From contig OY743171.1 in NCBI GenBank assembly GCA_963555705.1, positions 26,034,852 through 26,098,851 of the forward strand: 64,000 bases of DNA, in the 5' to 3' direction. The stretch is from Ligustrum vulgare (Eukaryota; Streptophyta; Magnoliopsida; Lamiales; Oleaceae). This document shows, in pieces, positions 1 through 13,650 of this stretch (positions are counted from its first letter, which is position 1; each line of letters begins with the position of its first letter). Below the pieces are notes generated by a model. It was not told where the DNA came from, searched no databases, and worked only from the letters and a program-made list of their open reading frames with translations. The translations under genes were made by a program, and so were the position numbers.

Positions 1-62
1 CGGATCATTACAAGTACAAATTATTCGAACATTACATTACATTACAAAGTGCCTATTTTAAA

Positions 63-107
63 TTCCTAAATAATTAAAATAATAGTTAACAACCTATTAT
101 TTAGGAA
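63..107. repeat. Short perfect inverted repeat
   Basis: TTCCTAAATAAT at 63-74 is matched by its exact reverse complement at 96-107, with a 21-bp spacer. A second, diverged copy of the left arm and its flank (AGTGTCTATTTTAAATTCCTG) lies at about 145-165. The structure looks like the end or core of a small MITE-like repeat, but I see no target duplication. It could also be a chance palindrome in AT-rich DNA. Confidence 0.5.
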
Positions 108-199
108 GAAACTGTGTGTAGAGTTTTTTTAAGAAGATTAAAAAGTGTCTATTTTAAATTCCTGAATAATAGGTATAGTCTTTTAAAAAAATAGGGTTA

Positions 200-515
200 A
201 TAGCACAAAACATCCCAACGTTTGACATGTATTGTGCAAAACGTCCCAACGTTTTGATTTTTTACGCTAAACATCCCAACCTTTACAATTTTTTGTAGGA
301 GACATCATTTCTGTCAATTTTAACCCCATTTCACCGTTAACTTCGAATTGAACAGTAAATGTTTAACAGGAGCAAGGCATTTTCGTCCAAATCAAAAGCA
401 GCTCATTTATATTTGGGTAATTAGCACAAAACGTCCCTACGTTTGACACTTATTGTGGAAAAACGTCCCTACGTTTATTTTTTTGGCGAATAACGTCCCT
501 ACCTTTAAATTTTTT
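200..515. repeat. Dispersed repeat with ACGTCCC modules, two copies
   Basis: Two related segments, at about 200-300 and 415-515, each begin with GCACAAAACRTCCC and contain three spaced modules of the form AACGTCCC(A/T)ACGTTT. Several modules are themselves palindromic: AAACGT, CCCT, ACGTTT. No coding potential is evident. This resembles a plant dispersed-repeat type found beside transposons, but I cannot assign it to a family. The stretch 516-1030 shows nothing further that I can name. Confidence 0.5.
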
Positions 516-2192
516 TGTTGATTAGTCTCCAAATTTTACTTTTCTTTCAATTTAGTCATTCCGTATTTTATTTAAAGGTAATTGTCTTCAAACGTGTATA
601 ACATTTGATCTATAACTCCGAATTGCACTCCGTTTTTTGCGTTGAACTCCAAATTCAACCATCTTTCTTATGATGTATCATGTGCTCATTTATTAAACAT
701 TTCGTTTTGACTTTTGTATAGTAGATACTTATTTTGTTTGGGCATAATTGATTGACGTAAATTGATTTCTGTAAATTTTATTGAAACAGTGAAATTTTAA
801 TTTTAGTGTGTGTTCGACGGCCAGCGGAATTTATAAATTGGATTTATTTGACTTTTTTATTTTTTTAAGGTAAAATATTTGGTTAAAAATTGGTATGTTT
901 AGCCCCTGTTTGAGCCATGTTATAATCTCTAATAACTTTTTGAACAACACACAATGAGACAATATAATGAGAAGCATTTCTCTCATTCTCTCTACCTCTC
1001 TTTCTTGTTCTTCTAGAAATTGGTAGTTTTACAACACGTTATCAGTACAAGTCTCTAGCCAATTGAGTAATATGATGAGAGTATCTCTACAATTGTATCT
1101 AAATGATGAGCATCTGTATCAGAAACCTGATTATTATAAATCAACATTTTTCATTCCCAAATCAAACGCTTTTGATTTTAGAAAATAACCCACATATTGT
1201 AGATCTGAAAACTTCAAGAAAAATGGAAACTTTGCATGATCCAAAACGTTCCACAAGAGAAAAGAAACATATTCTCGATGTTGTGCAACAAGAGAAATTG
1301 AAGAAATTGTACAATCTGAAACTTTCAACGTAGATCTACGCCAAACCATACATCCAATCGACGATCGGAGACCAGATCTGAAACCTCGGCGACGAAGCGA
1401 TTCTCCGGCACCGGCACCGGCGCGTGTCGACGACGGGGCACCGGCGTGCGCATACGTCGAGGTGGCGCGTGTGGAAGAATCCGACGACGGTCACAACAGA
1501 TAGATTGTTCATCTCGACATTCCGAATTTTTCTATGGTCTTACTTTTCTGTTTGATGCAGTTTTTGACATTTTTCGGCAGTCGAACGTGGCGGTTCCTTA
1601 AAAACTATTTTTGAAGCAATTCCGACGAGATTTTGAACTTCGGACCAAAAGTAAGTTTGTTCTAAATTAAATTTCAAATCTATTGACGGTTTCGATTTAT
1701 TCATGAGCTATATATTAAAATATGGATGATTTTGCCCTTAATAATACGTTAAAGTGTATTAGTCGTAATTTAACGTATTGGATCAATCATGATTACTGAT
1801 CTTATGATTAATATTGACAAAATACATATTCACAAGTGTTTAGCACTATTGTGTGATCAATAAGGTACAAGTAATAATTACCATGTCGTGATGTATTGAG
1901 TTATTAATTAAATATAACTCATTATCGTAACGTACTGGAACTATTATGAATATCTTGATTGGATTTGGAGATATGACTTGCTCATTTATGAAAGGTATTT
2001 ATTTCATTATATCGTTACCATCTATATGGTTGGTTTTATCAATTTTAAATATAAATATTACGTTACCAACTATATGGTTGGTTCTACTGATTTTAAATAT
2101 TTCTACTCATATAAATTTGATATATTGTTGTTATTTGATATTTCAACAAATGATACTAGAAGTTACCATTGATAAAAGTTAGATAATATTTT

Positions 2193-4832
2193 ATGGTACC
2201 AGAAGTTACCATTACCAAAAGATTGTTGAATTTTAATTAAAATATTTTATCAAGCGGTACTAGAAGTTACCAATGTCTGTATTGAAAAGACAGATGAAAA
2301 TAAATTATCCAACAAGAAAATGTTGATGTATGATAAGATAATATCACATGATAGCACGGACATGGCTAATGTGAAAATAATCTCATCAGTATTATGAAAT
2401 AAATATTATATGATTGAGATAAACAAATTTGATCAAAGTTCTTGCACAAATACTTATGTCCTCCAGAAGAAGTACATATTTACTCCAGAAGAAGTAAAGA
2501 TTATCATCTAAACATACTGAAATGATATTATTATTATTGCTCCTGAAGAAGTACAAAAGAGTCATACTGAAACATATCAAGAAAAAAAGGGATACATGCA
2601 AAAGGGGAAATATTTATAATCCTCAAAAAGAAGAGGTATGTCTCAAGAGTAAGAATACTCCGTACTCTACCACCTCTAATCTTTTTGTATCTCAAGATTA
2701 AGTTCAAATATTCATAAAATCCTCAATATTAAAGGCGTGTCTCAAGTGTAAGAATACTATATTCTCTACCACCCCCAAATATTTTGGAGATTCACAAGGT
2801 TAAATTTACATTAACCGGACTCTATTTTCGCTTAATACCCCTTCCTTGCGACCAATCTATCTTAACTCCTACTGGATCTTGTATTGAAGTATATAATTGT
2901 AACTTTTCCAACAGTCAATCAGATATCATTCAAAGACTCCTTACTCAGTCCACCCTTAATGAAATCTATTTTATCATCTCGATTTATGGATGAATATCCT
3001 ATTGATTTATAACGGGTATCACATGTCCATCGAGCACATTTGTAACTACATTTCAATCTTTTTGCTCTTCGCTTCTTTGCAAAAGTACTATTACCTAAGT
3101 CAGGCATGTACTTAGAAGATGAATCGGTAATTCACCAGCTAATCGAACTTTTACTTTGATCAACCAACGAACATCTTCTAAGATACATTGATCCATCAGC
3201 AACCTCAATCTTTCAAGTCGAACTCCGTAAATCTTTTTCAAAACATTTATTGGAAGATTAGAGTAGTATTTACGAATATGTGATAATATAGCATCCATTT
3301 TGATGGATCTAATATTCTTTCCAAATGATTTATTTAAATGAATTATTTAACGCGTAAAAGAGCTGTGGCTCCGCGTTTCATTGATTTCACCAAGAAAAGG
3401 GAAAAGATTTGTAATCAAAAGGATGGGACAAGGATCATTTTTGAGATTTCGATCTAATCACCTTTTTCGATATGATAAATCAAGGTATATTGATTTATAA
3501 ATTCGAACAAGTAAATATTGTATTGAACCAGAAGTTTATACGTACAACTGAAATATGTATATAGTATCGAACCAGAAGTTCATAAGTGAAATATACATTG
3601 TATTGAACCAGAAGTTCATCGATATTGTATTGAACCAAATATTCGTACATAGGAGTGAAATAAAACCGTATTGAACTAGAAGTTCTATAATGAACGGTTA
3701 GATAATCCCGATTAAAAGCTTCAAATTATTTGCTATGAGAATAACTTGTTTAGAAATTGTTTATCATACAACAATATTCTATATCAAACAGGGATTAGCT
3801 CAAGAAGCTTTATAATTTCTAAGAAGTGCAATATGCATACACTCCACCAAAATGCACTCAGACATATGATTGAAATTATATCCCTAAATATGAATGACAT
3901 ATGTTGCGGCATTTTTAGCCGATTGATATAATATAAGATTTGTGAACATTATGGGGGAAAACACGTCTGAAGCGTAATTATGTCCAAAGCATAATGAGTA
4001 ATGACAATCGATTGCAAAGACAAATATCTCTTGAATAATTGAGATGATCCCTTTGAGGCTAAATACTCATGGTGAGTAAAAAGGACATAGTTAAATGATA
4101 AGAGATTTATGTACTTGATGATATAAAGATATCTCTATATATTATATTGAGATGACATGAAATCTATAAATAAATCGAATACATACACAACTCTCTTGTG
4201 AAAATGAAGTTGGTGAAATTATAATATTTTGTCCAAATATAAAACCCCAATAAAGGGATTATTGTTCAAGGACCTGAAGTCCAAACATTTAAATGTGTAA
4301 AGCCAGTAATTATTTGTACAAATGAAAAATATACACAATCATAAAAGACGACTCGTTACGCGTTAAATTTTTCATAGAACTCATATATGGTAGATAGATT
4401 ATAATCTAAATCACTAGTTTAAGCTCTTTGATATACCAATGAGTGAGATCAAAATGTATGATTCTCATCTCGATACTTTGGGAGTTTTCTTTGATGTACC
4501 AGTTGATCGCGGTACGTTGAGATTTCAAGTAAAATGATTGTAGATTATATGTTGAAATTGATATCTATTTCAATGATTGATTATATTTATACAAATTGAA
4601 AATTGTGATTTTTGAGATGTAAGAACATACATGAAAGATTCAATATACCCAAAGTAGTATCACTATACAATGATACAGATAATTCCATGATATAATATGT
4701 TGAAATTGAAATTGGAATGTACTATTATTGATATCTAGAAAGTTGATTTTTTTACTAGAAGTGAATTTGAAAATGAATATTTGATTATTCATTAGAAGTG
4801 AATTCTGAATTTAATTATTCACCAGAAGTGAA
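2193..4832 (+). repeat. Family of mini-hairpins with a constant CAGAA loop
   Basis: At least ten short inverted repeats keep the loop (C/T)AGAA while their arms change together. Clear cases are ATGGTA/TACCAT at 2193-2212, TTTACT/AGTAAA at 2479-2498 (loop CCAGAAGA), GAAC/GTTC at 3569-3581, TGAAC/GTTCA at 3604-3618 and TTCAC/GTGAA at 4818-4832. Weaker ones lie near 2255, 3530, 3675, 4756 and 4786. In one frame every copy reads x-Pro-Glu-Val-x or x-Pro-Glu-Glu-Val, so the repeats may descend from a coding repeat of a retroelement polyprotein. Pairing of the arms is not required by that coding. Confidence 0.6.
2919..3298 (-). pseudogene. Unrecognised protein-coding relic, frameshifted
   Basis: Two overlapping minus-strand frames join into one protein-like stretch. 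3298-3095 gives a leucine-rich, basic 67-residue segment starting MDAILSHIRKYY. 3107-2919 continues with a basic cysteine-rich segment containing KKRRAKRLKCSYKCARWTCDT. The two frames differ by one and overlap at 3095-3107, so a small indel has broken one reading frame. The composition (Lys/Arg run, Cys-x3-Cys-x4-Cys) looks like a real protein rather than a shadow, but I do not recognise the family. It lies antisense to the presumed copia-like element, so it may be an additional antisense frame of that element or a captured fragment. No function is assigned. Confidence 0.4.
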
Positions 4833-5004
4833 AGATGCAATCGATAAATTAGTAAAACATTGCTTGATATAACATGTTATGACACATGAATGAGTTATGA
4901 ACAATTTATATAAAGCTCATCATAAATGATATGCTTGATGAAAATATTCGAGATTGCATCAATATACTTGTGATATTCCATGAAAGGAATAAATACGCGT
5001 TGCA

Positions 5005-5465
5005 CTCTTTTTCCCTTAATTGAGGTTTTGCCCCACAGGTTTTTCTAGCAAGATTTTTAATGAGGCAGCAGTTGTGACGTATTAATGAGAATTAAATTGA
5101 ATAATATACCATTTTTCCCTTCGCTAAGGTTTTGTCCCACAGGATTTTCCGAGCAAAGTTTTTGAGGCATTATCACAACTATCTATGAACTATAATTCAG
5201 CAACATATTTTTGTATTGGAATGATATCAACAAATGAAGAAAATCATAGACATCTTATGAAGAATGTTATGATATCGACTTCACACAAGGAGATTTTTAT
5301 ATATACATATTTCAGACGAAAAATGATATCAATGTTCAAAAAGCTTATGAATACTTGATTGCACACTTCAGTGGGAGAATCATGTCTTACTCTTTTTCAT
5401 TCGTCAAGATTTTTGTCCTACCAATTTTTCCTGACAAGGTTTTTTAATAAGGCAACGACTGTACA
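5005..5465 (+). repeat. Three copies of a copia 3'-end motif
   Basis: The pattern CTTTTTCCCTT..AAGGTTTTGTCCCACAGG..TTTTC..GCAAGRTTTTT..AGGCA occurs at about 5007-5075, 5111-5175 and 5392-5456, with increasing divergence. In plant copia elements this motif lies just before the 3' LTR. Three copies within 460 bp suggest tandem duplication of the end of the internal region. Confidence 0.55.
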
Positions 5466-5469
5466 GCCG

Positions 5470-6240
5470 TTTTTGTCCTACAATCAGGTATTTGCGTAAG
5501 TTTTGTTAGTAAGCATTTGAATTTTCTTGTAAGATAGATTCAATAATCACCCCTTTTTTTTCCCCCTTAAATAGATATACGAGCCTATACACATCTAATT
5601 GGTGATTTTGGTTATAATGTTCATCGTTTTCGTTAGATAACTTCGAAAATTACTATTTTTTTTTTTTTTTGTGGATTGTATATCCATTTAAAATCATGTG
5701 TTTAAATGATTAATTTACACATTAGTATTATTTTCTAAAATACTAAGTAATATACTGAAGTATCTGACAAACATAGTTCCTTTTATATCTCTTTTATTTT
5801 CATTGATCGATTAAAATAATGCATCATTGAAATTATAATATTGTAACTAAATTTTAAAAATAAGTGTTACACATTCTATTACAAATCAAATTTGTATTTT
5901 CAATAATATCAAATCTATTCACCAACTTTGCAATATATTTTGTATGTGACAATATCCATACATTGCTCGGTTACAAATCAAAAAATTGCTTTCATATTAT
6001 TGTTTCATCTTGTAGAGTCGAGCATGTTAAATTTACCTACAGCAAGTTGTAGATTTTTCTATATTCGGTGCATATTTTATACAACAGATTGATTTTGTTA
6101 TAGCAGGTTTGAGAAAGTAACAACAAATTGACTAGTTAATGCAAAAATAATTTATGGATGAAAATGTCCATCTTTAATTGGCAAATCAAGAAAATATAAG
6201 GGCTTAAAAGAGCCAAGAAAGGAAGATAAAAGCATAGAAG
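5470..6240. other. AT-rich stretch with no feature seen
   Basis: I see no supported gene or element here. There is a T-run at 5657-5670. The segment lies downstream of RPS23 and may contain its 3' flank beyond the poly(A) site. Confidence 0.6.
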
Positions 6241-6459
6241 AGAAGATAGTAGTTACAATCAAGAGGACAGCTATTCTAAATAATTCCGACTTTATAATAA
6301 GGCCTTAATTTTGGAAGTACAGAAATTTTACGTCCCAGAACTGAAACATAGAACAAAATGCTGAAACTCTGGAAACGACACAAGATGGGGTAGAAGAAAA
6401 ACGAGAGAACCTGATGTGCTACAAAATCTGCAGCCAAGCTCAGGCTTCCAACTGGACAT

Positions 6460-8866
<2,407 letters not shown>

Positions 8867-9090
8867 GGTGGCGTAAAAGTGGCAGCTATCCGGCACCAGG
8901 CGGCTAAAAGGGTTTTGCAGTTCTGAGCTCCTCTCGAGCTGCTGGTGCCACTTATATTATATGATGATGAGATGAGATGAGATGAGATATGAGAAACCCT
9001 AAATCCGGTACGCACTAAAGTAGTTTGCGTGCCATTTTCTGCTTGTTTTGGACTGGGCTTAAATATCAAAAAATTTCTAACAGCCCATGT
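8867..9090 (-). promoter_or_regulatory. RPS23 5' UTR and promoter: TATA, telo box, two site II elements
   Basis: Reading on the minus strand, the 5' UTR runs up from 8867. A TATA-like ATATAATATAAG lies at 8951-8962, which would place the start near 8920-8930. A telo box (AAACCCTAA on the plus strand) is at 8994-9002. Site II motifs TGGGCTT (plus, 9054-9060) and TGGGCT (minus, 9082-9087) follow. Telo box plus site II is the established promoter signature of plant ribosomal protein genes, linking them to TCP-type and telo-box-binding factors. A GATGA microsatellite (8962-8990) separates the telo box from the TATA. Confidence 0.8.
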
Positions 9091-9124
9091 TTTGAACCCT
9101 ATAAACAGAATGCAAACTGAATAA

Positions 9125-10491
9125 GTGAAAATTACTAGGAGGCCTATTTTTTAAATTTCAAATTCAAATATAAGATCAAACTTAAATAAATTCAAAATTC
9201 AGGTGATAATTAAGATTCCAAAAATTAATTAATAAATAAAAGTAATTTAAAATCAAATTAAATATCCAACTCATTTCACAATCCCAAAAACCTAATTCTC
9301 TCTCCCCCATCATTTTCTTCTCACTCACACATTTGAACGCCGCCTCCATCTCGGCTACACTGCCGCCTCCCCTATCGGCCACATCGTCGCCGGACTCCAC
9401 CCCATGATTCGAACATCATCGGCTCAACAAAAGTGATGTCGCGACTTACTGGAGGCAGACACTAACACAGGTAACATATTTTGAGGTAGCGGCGACGACG
9501 TTTCTAGCACCGCTGTATCCATCAAGTAGCGGCACCACTGCTTCAGATCGATGGTTGGAAATACGTAGGTGGTTAGTGGTGGCGTCTGGTGTGGTGGTGC
9601 CTGTGCGTAGGTCACAGCGCATCGCTTGATGGTGGTGGCGCCTGTGCGTAGGTCACAACGTCGTTGCAACATGATGTCGCAACTGTAATTTTAGTGTGGT
9701 TGTTTTGGTGAAGGTGTAAGTGGTGTAGGTGGTAAAGGTGGTGGAGGTGGTGGTTGCCTCGTCTTTTGTCTTTTTCTTTTTAAATTTTGGTCGGTTGTGG
9801 TGTAGCCGGTGTGAAGTAGCGGGGGCGGTGACGATCGTGAGGGAGGGAGTGGAATTTTGGACAGTGTACAATTATGGTGGTGGTGGTGGTGGAGTCGGTG
9901 GTGGTGGTGCAGTAGGCGGGAATTGGACGCTTGCACGGTGGTAGTGGTGGTGAGACATAGGTGATGACAGGTGGCGGATGCAACCAGTGATTGCGATGTT
10001 GTGACCTAATAATTTAACAAGATGTTGTGACCTAATAATTTGACAAATGTGACTTGAAATCTCTGAATAATTGTGACATAACCGTGACATGTGATCAAAA
10101 ATAATGGTAGTTGACTTGAGATTTTGATTAATTGTGACCTAATCCGACCTGTGACCCTAAAATAAATTTGTGACATAATATATTTGTATTTGTGACCTAC
10201 TATTTTGATAATTGTGGTTTAAAAGACTGGTGACCTAACAATTTGATAAATTGTGACCTAGAAATAACTTGAGATCGATTAATTTTGAATTTATTTGTGA
10301 CTTAAGCAATTTGCGTTTTGTAACCTAAATTTATATTGTGTTGTGACCTAAATTTATATAATTAATAAAATATTTTTAATTATTTAATTTAATTAAGTAA
10401 TTATAACTACAAAATGATTTTTGAAAGTTTTTAAGTTATATCTTAAAATTGAAATTGTGTATTTTAAACACCTTATATATGTATTTTTCCC
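9125..10491. mobile_element. Complete non-autonomous Mutator-like element 1
   Basis: It is flanked by a perfect 9-bp duplication ACTGAATAA (9116-9124 and 10492-10500). It begins GTGAAAATTAC and ends ATTTTTCCC, degenerate inverted ends of the GGGAAAA type shared with the next element. Inside the left end is AATTCAGGTGATAATTAA. The centre (9280-9990) is GC-rich with GGTGGTGGT runs and a short tandem duplication (9592-9662). The right subterminal part (9990-10345) carries about ten TTGTGACCTAA-type motifs, the inverted form of the GTCACA motif in the related elements. No transposase is present. Several open frames over the GC-rich core, such as one with Met at 9400, are not recognisable. The GC-rich core could be captured host DNA. 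Confidence 0.85.
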
Positions 10492-10689
10492 ACTGAATAA
10501 CTCCTACATTTATTTTAGGGAAAAGTAAAAAACTATACAACTAAAACTTTCACTTTTTAAACATAACAAACTTAAGATTTTTTTTTAAAAATCAGGTATT
10601 AATTAATTAGTACAATATTATAATAATTATAATGAGTTACCAAAAAAAGGCTAATATTAAATAATAAAATCAAAACAATACATAATCCA

Positions 10690-11960
10690 CAACAACTTCA
10701 TCACAACCCAACCTCGCACTCACCCCACCCACCCCGACAATCGCCCACCCCACCTACCCGACCCACCCCGATCCCACCCACCCCATAAAATAATTTTTTA
10801 TCTTCTACTTTTCCACACTCACCCCCACGCCCAACACCACCTTACCCACCCCACCCACCACACCACAAGAATGATTTTACTTCTATTTTTTTCTCATCTC
10901 ACCCACCCACCGACCCCACCCACCCAATCACCCACCCACTAGTCCCATCACACCCACCCCACCCCGCCCCACTCCAAAATTAAGTTTTTTTTTGAGATAT
11001 TTTTCCACCCTTCCCCACCCCACCCCACTCGACCATACCATACCCCACCCCACCTCACCAACAATGAATTTTTTTTACTACTTTTCAACAACTCGCCCAG
11101 ACCCTACCCTATCCTACCCCGCCACCCCCACCCACCCCACCCAAAATTAATTTTTTTCTTCTAATTTTCGACCCCAGCACCAGCCTCACCCCAAACCCTA
11201 CCCCAACCCACCTCATCCAAAATGATTTTTTTTACTACTTTTTCACGACTCGCCTGACCCTGCCACGCCACCCATCCCCAACCCCACCCCACCCAAAATT
11301 AATTTTTTTCTCCTAATTTTCCACACCCCTCCCCGACCCTACCTCGCCACCCACCCGACCCGCCCCAGCCAAATATGATTTTTCTTCTATATTTTCACAC
11401 CCCACTCTAACAACCCCACTACACCCCACCCTAGCAACCCACCCCACCTAAAAATGATTTTTCTTCTATTTTTTCACACTTCACCTCAATCGCTCCATCC
11501 TATCCCACTGCACCCTACCCACCCACCCTACCCCCATCAAAAAATGATTTTTCTTCTATTTTTTCACACTTCCCCCAACCGCCCCACCCCATCCCACCGC
11601 ACCCCGCCACCAACCATACTCCATCAAAAATTTATTTTTCTTCTATTTTTCCACACTTCACATCAACCACCTCATCTCAACCCATCCTACCCCACCCCAC
11701 CCATGCACCCACCAACGCAAAAAATAATTTTTTTTCTTTTACTTTTTCCAACCCCCAACCCGACCTCGACCCCACCCTACCCACCCACACACCCCACTCC
11801 AAAAAATTATTATTTTCTTCTACTTTTCCCCACCCTACCCTACCCCCACCCAAAAAAATGATTTTTTTCTTCTACTTTTCCAACCACGACCCTACCTCAC
11901 CATAAAAAAATGATTTCTTCTACTTTTTCTAGCCCCACCCGACCTCTACCCACTATCCCC
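10690..11960 (+). repeat. C-rich minisatellite, unit about 75-95 bp, about 15 units
   Basis: Units consist of an AT module, (A)AAAATGATTTTTCTTCTATTTTTTC-like, followed by 40-60 bp of CCCACCCCA-type sequence. AT modules start near 10790, 10870, 10975, 11060, 11143, 11219, 11294, 11371, 11450, 11540, 11624, 11718, 11800, 11853 and 11905. The plus strand is almost pure pyrimidine between modules. A 135-codon open frame at 11454-11861 is a product of the repeat, not a gene. Confidence 0.8.
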
Positions 11961-11989
11961 ACCCCCAAAATCACAATCAATAACGTAAG

Positions 11990-12510
11990 TTGACACGAGT
12001 TCGCAGTTAAGTCACATAAGGTCACACAGAATCACAATTACAAATTTAGTTGTAAAACCCCACCCCTCCAAAGTCACAGTTGGTCACACAAGGTCAAAGT
12101 TCGGTCACACAAAGTCACAGTTTGGTCAAACGAGGTCACAGTTAGGTCACAATTAGGTCAAACGAGGTCATGGTTAGATAACACGAGGTCACATGTCGAT
12201 CACATAAAGTCACGCTTCGTTCTTACAAAGTCACAGTTCGGTCACACATAGTTATATTTGACACAATTGTAGGTCACATCACGTCCTCGTACAATGGTCA
12301 CACCAAGTCACAGTTGGTCACAATCTAAATAATTGGTCACAATGATCCATAATTGATTACATATTATTTATTTAGTGGTCATAGTTACCTAATAATTGGT
12401 CATAGTCATCAATAATTGATCACAATTTATTTATTTATTGACCAAAACTTACTTGTTTTTCTTGATCACATTCGCACTTATCATAAGTCGCACAAACTCA
12501 CATTCGCACT
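11990..12510 (+). repeat. GTCACA motif array at the centre of element 2
   Basis: About 16 copies of GTCACA, mostly as (A/G)GTCACA(C/A/G) and spaced 10-30 bp, run in one orientation, with further GGTCAAA and ATCACA variants. The same motif is subterminal in elements 1 (inverted) and 3 (direct). Clustered short subterminal motifs are commonly transposase-binding sites in plant DNA transposons; that role here is inference. Confidence 0.7.
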
Positions 12511-12539
12511 TATTTATTTATTGACCAAAATCATTTTTG

Positions 12540-13650
12540 CCGTGAGGTGGGGTAGGGTGGGTGGAGAGGCTGGCAGGGTGTATCGTGGTCTATGGCTGGG
12601 ATAAGATCAATTTGTCACTTTACGATGAAGTGGGGTAGGGTCGAGTTGAGTGAGGTTGGGTTGGGATGGGATGGGATGGGAAAGTGTAGGAAAATATCAG
12701 GAGAATATAAAAATAAACTTATTTTTGGGGTGGGATATGATATGGGTGGTGAGGTTGGGTTGGTGGGTGGGGTCGGGGGATGTGGCTAGAGTGAGATCAA
12801 TTTGTCACTTTGCGATGATGTGGGGTAGGATATGGTCAAGTGGGGTTATGTCGGGGTGGGGTGGGGGAAGTGTAGGAAAACATCGAGAGAAAATAAAAAT
12901 AAACTTATTTTTGGGGGTGGGGTAGGATATGGATGGTGAGGCGGGGTGGGTGGTGGGGTCGGAGAATGTGGTTAGGGTGAGATCAATTTGTCACTTTAAG
13001 ATGAGGTAGGGTGGGGTGGGGAATGATATGAAAATATCGAAAGAAAAAAAAATTTATTTTTGATGTAGGGTGGGGTGGGGTGGTGGTATGTGGCTGGGTT
13101 AAGATCAATTTGTCACATTGCGATGAGGTAGGGTAGGGTCGAGTGGAGTGGAGTGGGGTTGGGTTGGGTTGGGTTGAGGTAGGATGGGGAAGTGTAGGAA
13201 AACATTGGGAAAAAATAAAACTAAACTCATTTTTGGGGTGAGGTAGGATATAGGTGGTGAGATGGTGTTAGTGGGTGGGGTCTGGGGATGTGGTGAGGGT
13301 GAGATCAATTTGTCACTTTGTGGTGGGGTGGGGTGGGGTCGAGTAGGATTGGGTTGGGTGGAGTGGGATGGGGAAGTGTAAGAAAATATCGAGAGAAAAT
13401 AGAAATAAATTTATTTTTGGGGTGGACAGGGTGGGTGGGTGGGGTCGGGATGTGTTTAGTGTGATATCAATTTGTCACTTTACAATGAGGTCGCGTAGGG
13501 TTGAGTGGGGTTGGGATGAGGAATGATATGAAAACATCGAAAGGAAAAAAATAAAAATTATTTTTGGTGTGGGGTGGTTGGGGTAGGGTGGGTGGGGTGG
13601 TGGGCGGGCGGGCATGGGCGGGGTGGGGTGGGGTGGGGTGGTGGTAGGTT
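12540..13650 (+). repeat. G-rich minisatellite, unit about 130-195 bp, six units
   Basis: Each unit starts near GATCAATTTGTCACTTT (12604, 12797, 12980, 13108, 13303, 13468). It continues with GGTGGGGT runs, then GAAAAYATCGAGAGAAAATAA and TTATTTTTGGGGTGGG. It is roughly the reverse complement in composition and AT-module content of the C-rich block, making the element a loose mirror. Runs of four or more G-tracts, notably 13570-13645, satisfy the simple G-quadruplex pattern. Confidence 0.75.

Larger units (their letters stand above)
1035..5465 (+). mobile_element. Decayed Ty1/copia-like retrotransposon (internal region)
   Basis: The left border at about 1037-1045 reads CGTTATCAG, the kind of leader or primer-site sequence that follows the 5' LTR in many plant copia elements. 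A GC-rich leader follows at 1340-1510. The right border holds three copies of the pyrimidine-rich motif typical of the region between the RNase H stop and the 3' LTR of such elements (5005-5465). No gag, integrase or reverse transcriptase frame survives to motif level, and I could not pair two LTRs. The interior carries a family of mini-hairpins, listed separately, and a 70-bp direct repeat at 2617-2687 and 2719-2788. The copia assignment rests on the border motifs only and is tentative. Confidence 0.45.

Noticed and set aside
9691..9936. Overlapping His/Pro-rich frames on both strands of element 1
   Set aside because: They follow from GGTGGT/ACCACC simple repeats in the transposon core.
11454..11861. 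135-codon open frame on the plus strand, rich in Pro, His and Phe
   Set aside because: It reads through five units of the C-rich minisatellite (repeated MIFLLFFHTS), so the frame exists only because the repeat unit lacks stops.
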